DNA from: DATFQE01 sp963738205
GTDB lineage: Bacteria; Actinomycetota; Thermoleophilia; Gaiellales; Gaiellaceae
DNA length: 64,000 bases
NCBI GenBank assembly: GCA_963738205.1
Contig: CAVTVQ010000006.1
Coordinates: 744,001-808,000, forward strand
Direction of reading: 5' to 3'
The notes under the pieces are model-generated. The model worked only from the letters and a program-made list of their open reading frames with translations, did no database searches and was not told the origin of the DNA. This document shows, in pieces, positions 58,754 through 64,000 of the stretch (positions are counted from its first letter, which is position 1; each line of letters opens with the position of its first letter). Position numbers and translations under genes: made by a program.

Positions 58754-59580
58754 GGCCTGCGACCTTCCACCACCCGCTCGCGTTCTGCCAAGTCGCGGGT
58801 GATCGTAACGTCCTCGTAGCCGAGCGCTGCGAAGGTCTCGGCAAGCCCGCGAGCCTGCCCGTCGCCGGCCTCCAGCACGAGCCAGCCGCCGCGGCCCAGC
58901 AACGGCTGCGCCTCGCGCGCGATCGTCTCGGCGATGTCGGAGCCGACGACCGCGCTCCTCGGCTCGTAGAGCCGGATCTCCGGCTGCAGCCGGTCCCAAT
59001 CCTCAGCGCGGATATAGGGCGGGTTGGACACGACCAGGTCGAATGGGCCGCTCTGGCCCGCCAGGAGATCCCCGTGCAGGAACCGGACGCGGCCGTCGAC
59101 GCCGGTTCGCTTGCGATTCTCCTCGGCGAGCGCGAGTGCGCCCTCCGAGCTGTCGATCCCGACGACGTGGGCGCCCGGATGCTCGACGGCGATCGCCAGT
59201 GCGATCGCGCCCGAGCCCACCCCGACGTCGAGCACGCGCGGCTCGGCGATCGGGTCGACGAGCTCGAGGGCGCGCTCGACCACGACCTCGGTCTCGGGAC
59301 GGGGAACGAGCACGCGGGCGTCGACGGTCAGCGTCAGACCGCGAAAGCCCCACTCGCCGAGGACGTAGGCGAGCGGCTCGCGCCGGGACCGCCGCTCGAC
59401 GAGCTCGGCGAAGGAACGCCGCTCGTCTGCGGACAGAACCTGAGCCCGCTGCAGCTCGAGCTCGCTGCGCGAACGGCCGAGCATGTGCGCAAGCAGCCAC
59501 TCCGCGTCGACGGACGGCGTGTCCACCCCCGCCGCGCTCAACTCCGACGCGGCCTGAGCGAGCGCCTCCCTAACGGTCAC
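58750..59580 (-). CDS. prmC: Release-factor glutamine methyltransferase PrmC
   Basis: 276 residues from GTG 59580. N-terminal helical domain (VREALAQAASELSAAGVDTPSVDAEWLLAHML) and catalytic domain with LDVGVGSGAIALAIAVEHPGAHVVGIDSS and SNPPYIRAEDWD. Methylates the Gln of GGQ in RF1/RF2. A short paralogue lies at 1965-2546. It follows prfA across the family C hairpin. Confidence 0.95.
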   Translation of the reverse strand: MTVREALAQAASELSAAGVDTPSVDAEWLLAHMLGRSRSELELQRAQVLSADERRSFAELVERRSRREPLAYVLGEWGFRGLTLTVDARVLVPRPETEVVVERALELVDPIAEPRVLDVGVGSGAIALAIAVEHPGAHVVGIDSSEGALALAEENRKRTGVDGRVRFLHGDLLAGQSGPFDLVVSNPPYIRAEDWDRLQPEIRLYEPRSAVVGSDIAETIAREAQPLLGRGGWLVLEAGDGQARGLAETFAALGYEDVTITRDLAERERVVEGRRP

Positions 59581-59601
59581 GGCCGCGCCGTCAATGCGCC
59601 G

Positions 59602-59657
59602 ACGTGTCGACCGGTCGTTTCAGACGGCCGTGCGGGCAAAGCCCGTACGGCCTGAAA
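59602..59657 (+). repeat. Hairpin element family C, copy 2 (prmC-prfA gap)
   Basis: ACGTGTCGACCGGTCGTTTC, then AGACGGCCGTGCGGGCAAAG, then CCCGTACGGCCTGA: a stem GGCCGTGCGGGC / GCCCGTACGGCC with AAA at its tip and TTTCAG/CTGAAA as an outer stem (59618-59657). It matches 28400-28451. Two differences between copies are compensatory: an A-T pair there is C-G here, and C-G there is T-A here. It lies between prmC and prfA. Confidence 0.88.
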
Positions 59658-59677
59658 GAGACACCGCAAGCGGCGTC

Positions 59678-60727
59678 TCACGCCGTTGCGGTTTCGAGCG
59701 CCCGGCGCCGCTCTTCGGCGGCCAGTGCCTCCGTGAACTCGTCGAGCGCTCCCTCGAGCACCTGGTCGAGCTTGTGCAGCGTCAGCTTGATGCGGTGGTC
59801 GGTAACCCGGTTCTCGGGGTAGTTGTAGGTGCGGATCTTCTCGGCCCGCTCGCCGGAGCCGATCTGCGAGCGTCTCGCCGCGTCCGCCTCCGCCTGCTGC
59901 TTCGCGCGCTCCTGTTCGTAGAGACGGGCCCGGAGGACGCGGAGCGCCTTCGCGCGGTTCTGGATCTGCGACTTCTCGTCCTGCATCGACACGACGAGCC
60001 CGGTCGGCAGATGCGTGATCCGGACCGCCGAGTCGGTCGTGTTGACACTCTGCCCGCCCGGGCCGGTCGAGCGGTAGACGTCGATCTTGAGCTCGTTCGG
60101 GTCGATCTCGACCTCGACCGCCTCGGCCTCGGGCATCACCGCCACCGTGGCGGTGGACGTGTGGATCCGGCCTTGAGACTCGGTCGTCGGGACCCGCTGC
60201 ACGCGATGGGTGCCGGCTTCCCACTTGAAGATCGAGTACGCGCCGTCGCCCTTGACCGCGAACGTCACCTCCTTGAAGCCGCCCTCCTCGTTCCCGCTCG
60301 CCGACAGCTGCTCGAACTTGAAGCCGCGACGCTCGGCATAGCGCGTGAGCATCCGATAGACGTCGCCGGCCCAAAGCGCAGCCTCGTCGCCGCCGACGCC
60401 CTGACGAACCTCGACGATCACGTCCTTGCGGTCGGCCGGGTCGCTCTCGACGAGTGCCAGCTTGAGCTCCTCTTCGATCCGCCCGAGCCGCTGCTCGAGC
60501 TCAGGCAGCAGCTCACGCAGATCTGAGTCCGCGCGCGCAGCCTCGGCATCTTCGCTGGCCTCGCGCCACTGCTGCGCGAGCTTGTACGGGCCCTCGAGCT
60601 CCTTCAGCCGGCGACCGACGTCCGCCGCTTCGCGGTGGTCGTTGAAGACGGCAGGGTCGGATAGCCGCTCCTGCGTCTCGCGATAGGAGCGGTCGAGCTC
60701 GTCGACGAGGTCTTCGATCGCGGCCAT
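59678..60727 (-). CDS. prfA: Peptide chain release factor 1
   Basis: 349 residues. Ends translation at UAA and UAG. The GGQ loop is STGPGGQSVNTTDSAVRITHLPTG and the recognition segment is RVPTTESQGRIHTSTATVAVMPEAE. Coiled-coil domain at the N-terminus (VDELDRSYRETQERL). It forms a unit with prmC, which methylates its GGQ. Confidence 0.97.
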   Translation of the reverse strand: MAAIEDLVDELDRSYRETQERLSDPAVFNDHREAADVGRRLKELEGPYKLAQQWREASEDAEAARADSDLRELLPELEQRLGRIEEELKLALVESDPADRKDVIVEVRQGVGGDEAALWAGDVYRMLTRYAERRGFKFEQLSASGNEEGGFKEVTFAVKGDGAYSIFKWEAGTHRVQRVPTTESQGRIHTSTATVAVMPEAEAVEVEIDPNELKIDVYRSTGPGGQSVNTTDSAVRITHLPTGLVVSMQDEKSQIQNRAKALRVLRARLYEQERAKQQAEADAARRSQIGSGERAEKIRTYNYPENRVTDHRIKLTLHKLDQVLEGALDEFTEALAAEERRRALETATA

Positions 60728-60752
60728 GACGGCCGCAATCGTAGCCCTCGTC

Positions 60753-61187
60753 CTACGCGTCGAAGGCCACGTCGAGGGTTAGCTCGACGTTGCCCTTGAG
60801 CGCGCCGGAGACCGGACAGCCCTCCTTCGCGCCCTCGGCCGCCTCCGCGAAGAAGACCCCGTCGATGCCCGGAACCCGCCCACGTACGGTGAGCGCCGAC
60901 TTCGTGATGCCCGTGCCGGGGACGAAGGTCACCGTCGCCGAGGTCTCGAGCCGCTCGGGCGGGTTGCCAGCCTCGGCGAGCGCGTGCGAGAGGGCCATGG
61001 CGAAGCACGCGGCGTGCGCCGCGGCGATCAGCTCCTCCGGGCTCGTCTTGCCGTCCGAGCTCTCGGTGCGTGCAGCCCACGTGACCGGCAGCTGCGGTAG
61101 CGCCCCGCTTCCGGTGCTCGTGATCGTGCCGGAGCCCTCGATGAGGCTCCCCTCCCAGACGGCCTCTGCGCGGCGCTCGGTAGCCAT
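60753..61187 (-). CDS. OsmC/Ohr-family peroxiredoxin-like protein
   Basis: 144 residues. TSPEELIAAAHAACFAMALSHALAEAG and EGCPVSGALKGNVELT hold the two conserved cysteines of OsmC, which reduce organic hydroperoxides. ATERRAEAVWEGSLIEG starts the fold. It is followed by prfA on the same strand. Confidence 0.9.
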   Translation of the reverse strand: MATERRAEAVWEGSLIEGSGTITSTGSGALPQLPVTWAARTESSDGKTSPEELIAAAHAACFAMALSHALAEAGNPPERLETSATVTFVPGTGITKSALTVRGRVPGIDGVFFAEAAEGAKEGCPVSGALKGNVELTLDVAFDA

Positions 61188-61217
61188 GTCCCCTCCTCGT
61201 CGATTGGGGGGCGGAGG

Positions 61218-62816
61218 TTAACCGCGACCGAGAAGCAGGCCGAGCGGTACCTCCGTGCGGTTGCCCGAGGAGTCGCGCGCTATCAGCGTCGTCTGCCAGG
61301 AGCCCGGCTTGGGGAAGACGCGCATCGCGCCGCGAAGCGGCTTCTTGCCCAGCTGGACGACGCGGGTACCACTTCCGCCGACGAGCCGCAGGCGCAGGTC
61401 GAGCCACGGGGTTTCGACATCCTTGGCGCGCCAGATCAGGCGCTTGCCGGCGAGCCGAGCCGCGATCGCCGGCGGCACGGTGTCGCGCTTGACGGTCGCG
61501 TCCGGGAGCTCGATCTCCGTCGGGTTGCCCGCGAGATCGACCGCGCGGGCGCTCACCGGATAGGTGCCGGGCGGCACCTTCCCCGGGAACACCTCGATCG
61601 TGCGCTTCCCGCGACCCACGAGCAGCGTCCGGCGCGCCGAGCCGACCTGGATCGTCACCCGCGAGATCTTCGAAAGCGTGAAGCTCACCTCCGTGTAGTC
61701 GCGGAACCCGTCCAGCGGCCGCGGATAGGCGGGCGGACTCGGCGCCCCGGGGGCCAGCTCGGGCGGCTCGTCCTCGAAGGAGGCGAAGCGGTCGCCCCAG
61801 CCGGTCCAGAAGATGTCGTTGTTGCGTGCACCGATCCGCCTCAGGAGCGAGACGACGTAGCGCTGGTAGTCGAGCGTCGACTCGTTGCCCCCGAGCGAGT
61901 AGAGCGACCAGGCGCCTGTGTCGAACTTGGGCAGGAGCGCAGCAGCGCTCGCGCGGAGTTGCGCGGCGACATTGGTGCCCGCCGGGTCCACCATCATCGT
62001 CCCGTAGTCCTCGAGCGAGACGAGCGCCTGCAGGTGGGCGTTCAGCACGGCGAGGTCGCTGAAGCTGTAGAGCCGGATCCACGGGCCCTGCGGCAGCGCC
62101 CGTACGAGCTTGCCGGGGATCGCGCGGAATGCCTTGCGGGCCGTCGTCGCGTAGACGGGGTCGCCGAGCTTCGCCTGCGCGCGGGCGAACGCCTGCGCGG
62201 CTACCGCCTGTGCCATGCCCGAGGTCCAGGGCGGCTTCCCGGACCCGAACTGAAACTCGTACTCCCACGAGAGCGAGTCCCCGTTCGGCACGGCGCGGGC
62301 GACGAGTGCCTCGGCGAGCAGGCCCGCCTCGTCGAGCCGATTGGCACCGAGGTATGAGTTGAGCTTGGCGAAGTTGGCGAGCGGGTGGAACTGGAGCCCG
62401 TGGTTCGTGAAGGCGCGGTAAACGACCCCTTCCTCGTCCTGCACGTCGCGCCCCGACGAGACAGGCCCGTGCGTGCCGAGGTACTGGGCGTTGAAGTCGA
62501 GCATCGAGAACAGCGTCAGCGCGCGAGGGCGGTTGTAGCTGCGCCACTGACCCGCGACATCGCGGATGACGCCCTCCAGCTCCTGCGCCCGCTGCCCGGA
62601 CAGCTTCCCCCAGACAGAATAGGCGCGCGCGAGCGTCGCGCGGTCCGTCGCGGCCGCATCCGAGTCGAGATGTCCGCGAGCGACGGCCTGGTCGATGCCC
62701 TTCTTCGCGTTCGCGACGTCGACGCCGAGCTTCGGCGCCGATGACGCACCCGGAGCGAGGACCGCGAGCACGACCGCGAGAGCTACCAGCTTGAGAGTAA
62801 GTCGCATCACGTTCAT
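61218..62816 (-). CDS. Secreted D-glucuronyl C5-epimerase-like protein
   Basis: 532 residues. Signal peptide MNVMRLTLKLVALAVVLAVL with cleavage at PGASSAP. The middle has the C5-epimerase C-terminal motif (PF06662): PPWTSGMAQAVAAQAFARAQAKL, AWSLYSLGGNESTLDYQRYVVSLL. A beta-sandwich of Big/Ig type follows (PPGTYPVSARAVDLAGNPTE; PGSWQTTLIARDSSGNRTEV). It could act on a uronic-acid-containing surface glycan; the UDP-glucuronate supplier ugd is in the same window, but that link is inferred. Confidence 0.75.
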   Translation of the reverse strand: MNVMRLTLKLVALAVVLAVLAPGASSAPKLGVDVANAKKGIDQAVARGHLDSDAAATDRATLARAYSVWGKLSGQRAQELEGVIRDVAGQWRSYNRPRALTLFSMLDFNAQYLGTHGPVSSGRDVQDEEGVVYRAFTNHGLQFHPLANFAKLNSYLGANRLDEAGLLAEALVARAVPNGDSLSWEYEFQFGSGKPPWTSGMAQAVAAQAFARAQAKLGDPVYATTARKAFRAIPGKLVRALPQGPWIRLYSFSDLAVLNAHLQALVSLEDYGTMMVDPAGTNVAAQLRASAAALLPKFDTGAWSLYSLGGNESTLDYQRYVVSLLRRIGARNNDIFWTGWGDRFASFEDEPPELAPGAPSPPAYPRPLDGFRDYTEVSFTLSKISRVTIQVGSARRTLLVGRGKRTIEVFPGKVPPGTYPVSARAVDLAGNPTEIELPDATVKRDTVPPAIAARLAGKRLIWRAKDVETPWLDLRLRLVGGSGTRVVQLGKKPLRGAMRVFPKPGSWQTTLIARDSSGNRTEVPLGLLLGRG

Positions 62817-62867
62817 GAGTGGGGACGAACGTGTCGCAAAAAGGTAGCGGCTTGCCGCCGCTCCTTA

Positions 62868-63782
62868 CTAAGCCATTACTTCTACGCGGCGCTCGTCGGG
62901 GCTCAACCGGCCTTCGAGTCGAAGCACCTCGCGGAGGGCGCGGATCGAGACCTCGATCTGGTCGAGGGTGGGCTCGCGCGTCGTCAGACGCTGGAGCCAC
63001 AGACCCGGCGCCAGCAGCGTCATCAGCACCCGATTGTCGGTGTGCCTGCCTGCGAAGCGGATCAGCTCGTACGCCAGGCCGGCGATCAGGGGGAGCAGCA
63101 GGATCCGGCTTGCGATCAGCCAGTACCAGGTCGGGCGCCCGAAGAACGCGAACACGAAGATCGCGATCACCATCACCCAGAGCAGGAATGCCGTGCCGCA
63201 GCGTGGGTGGATGAGGCTGAAGCGCTGCACCTTCTCGGGAACGAGCTCCTCGCCCGCCTCGTAGGCGTTGATCGCCTTGTGCTCGGCAGCGTGGTACTGG
63301 AACACGCGCCGCAGGTCGGGCAGGAACGAGATCAGGACGATGTAGGCGATGAAGATCCCGACCCGGATCACGCCCTCGACGATCACGAACCAGGTGGTGG
63401 TCTCGACCGGCAGCCAGCTCGTGAGCAGCGCCGGGGTGACCTTGAAGAGCATGATCGCGAAGCCGATCGCGATCGCGAACGCGAAGATCAGACTGCCGCG
63501 GGAGAGCTCGGTCGAGACCTCGCCGTCCTCCCCTTCCTCCTGTGCGGCGTAGTTCGCCGAGATCGCCAGCGCGCGGAAACCGATCGCGAGCGACTCGCCG
63601 AGCGCGATGACCCCGCGGATGACCGGCAGCCGGAAGACGCGGTGCCGCGCCATGACGGAGTGAACCTGGCGGTCGACCTGCGCGATCTCGCCGTCGGGCT
63701 TGCGGACAGCGAGTGCCCAGTTCGAGGGCCCGCGCATCATCACGCCTTCGAGGACGGCCTGACCGCCGATCGGTGCCGACAT
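62868..63782 (-). CDS. DUF1385 (PF07136) membrane protein
   Basis: 304 residues. SAPIGGQAVLEGVMMRGPSNWALAVRKPDGEI is the family start; HAAEHKAINAYEAG and HPRCGTAFLLWVMVIAIFVF are conserved, with several TM segments. Function unknown, but it is usually next to rpmE/prfA in Gram-positive bacteria, as here. Confidence 0.9.
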   Translation of the reverse strand: MSAPIGGQAVLEGVMMRGPSNWALAVRKPDGEIAQVDRQVHSVMARHRVFRLPVIRGVIALGESLAIGFRALAISANYAAQEEGEDGEVSTELSRGSLIFAFAIAIGFAIMLFKVTPALLTSWLPVETTTWFVIVEGVIRVGIFIAYIVLISFLPDLRRVFQYHAAEHKAINAYEAGEELVPEKVQRFSLIHPRCGTAFLLWVMVIAIFVFAFFGRPTWYWLIASRILLLPLIAGLAYELIRFAGRHTDNRVLMTLLAPGLWLQRLTTREPTLDQIEVSIRALREVLRLEGRLSPDERRVEVMA

Positions 63783-63793
63783 CGTGTTGTGCT

Positions 63794-64000
63794 CTAGCCT
63801 TTGCGCGCGCCGCCGGCGCGCTCGAGCCGGCGCTGGAACCGTTCCACGCGCCCGCCCGAGTCGAGCAGCTTCTGCTTGCCCGTGTAGAACGGGTGGCAGT
63901 TCGAGCAGATCTCGACGTGGAGCTCGGGCTTGGTGGACCTCGTCTCGAACGTGTTCCCGCAGGAGCACGTTACGGTGGCGAGGACGTAGTCCGGATGGAT
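63794..64000 (-). CDS. rpmE: Ribosomal protein L31 (partial, N-terminus beyond window)
   Basis: 68 residues present, starting inside IHPDYVLATVTCSCGNTFETRSTKPELHVEICSNCHPFYTGKQKLLDSGGRVERFQRRL. The four zinc-binding cysteines (CSC and CSNC) mark the C+ type of L31. Only a few residues are missing at the start. It leads the rpmE-DUF1385-...-prfA-prmC group. Confidence 0.95.
   Translation of the reverse strand: MHPDYVLATVTCSCGNTFETRSTKPELHVEICSNCHPFYTGKQKLLDSGGRVERFQRRLERAGGARKG

Noticed and set aside
60604..63000. Long minus-strand frame overlapping prfA, osmC and the epimerase-like gene
   Set aside because: It is the out-of-frame shadow of three well-supported genes and has low-complexity Arg/Gly composition.

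Overview
The window is very GC-rich DNA with densely packed genes, many GTG or TTG starts, and gene orders typical of Actinobacteriota. The mix of a comF-hpf-secA cluster, a prfB-ftsE-ftsX-smpB cluster, LytR-CpsA-Psr and RskA-type proteins, and an rpmE-prfA-prmC-tsaC-glyA-upp-wecA-atp order suggests a deep-branching actinobacterium, perhaps class Thermoleophilia (Gaiellales-like). That placement is inference from gene content, not from a marker-gene tree. I see no rRNA, tRNA, CRISPR array, transposase or phage genes.

Layout. 0-2 kb: the end of an anti-sigma factor gene, a secreted beta-propeller protein and smpB. 2-9 kb: an operon-like block on the minus strand, prfB (with a programmed frameshift), ftsE, ftsX, an RNase R-like gene, an mhqE/mhqD-like pair and a short PrmC paralogue. 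9-14 kb: comF, hpf, a conserved hypothetical gene and secA. 14-21.6 kb: surface-polysaccharide precursor genes (two nucleotidyltransferases, a sugar-phosphate cupin, UDP-glucose dehydrogenase), ahcY with a MerR regulator, and an LCP ligase. 21.6-26.4 kb: a YbdK-type ligase and metH. 26.5-28 kb: two very small proteins and a metallophosphoesterase. 28-45.7 kb: an F-type ATP synthase locus in two pieces (atpZ-I-B-E-F-H-A-G and atpD-C) separated by about 10 kb holding an ABC-2 exporter (plus strand) and an oligopeptide ABC importer (minus strand). 45.8-55.3 kb: a GNAT acetyltransferase, a DUF354 protein, a DUF4097 / ribbon-helix-helix pair with a clear operator, a WecA-like transferase, and a sugar-nucleotide cluster ending in an unusual TIM-barrel/CapD fusion. 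55.3-64 kb: the conserved translation block upp-glyA-tsaC-hydrolase-prmC-prfA, then osmC, a secreted C5-epimerase-like protein, a DUF1385 membrane protein and rpmE (cut by the window end).

How it fits together. In several actinobacteria rpmE, prfA, prmC, tsaC, wecA and the atp operon form one run. Here that order survives but is opened by a polysaccharide cluster and again inside F1 of the ATP synthase. Tight NTGA junctions (ATGA, GTGA, TTGA and apparently CTGA) couple many of the genes, and a few genes appear to lack any canonical start codon.

The least expected content is non-coding. Three families of short, GC-rich repeats sit between housekeeping genes. One is a 97-bp unit tandemly repeated three times after atpG, with a diverged inverted copy between atpH and atpA. 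One is a hairpin found between atpD and atpC and again between prmC and prfA, with paired compensatory substitutions. One is an approximately 140-bp element found at 12.7 kb and 26.8 kb. A 167-bp imperfect palindrome also lies between two sugar-nucleotide genes.
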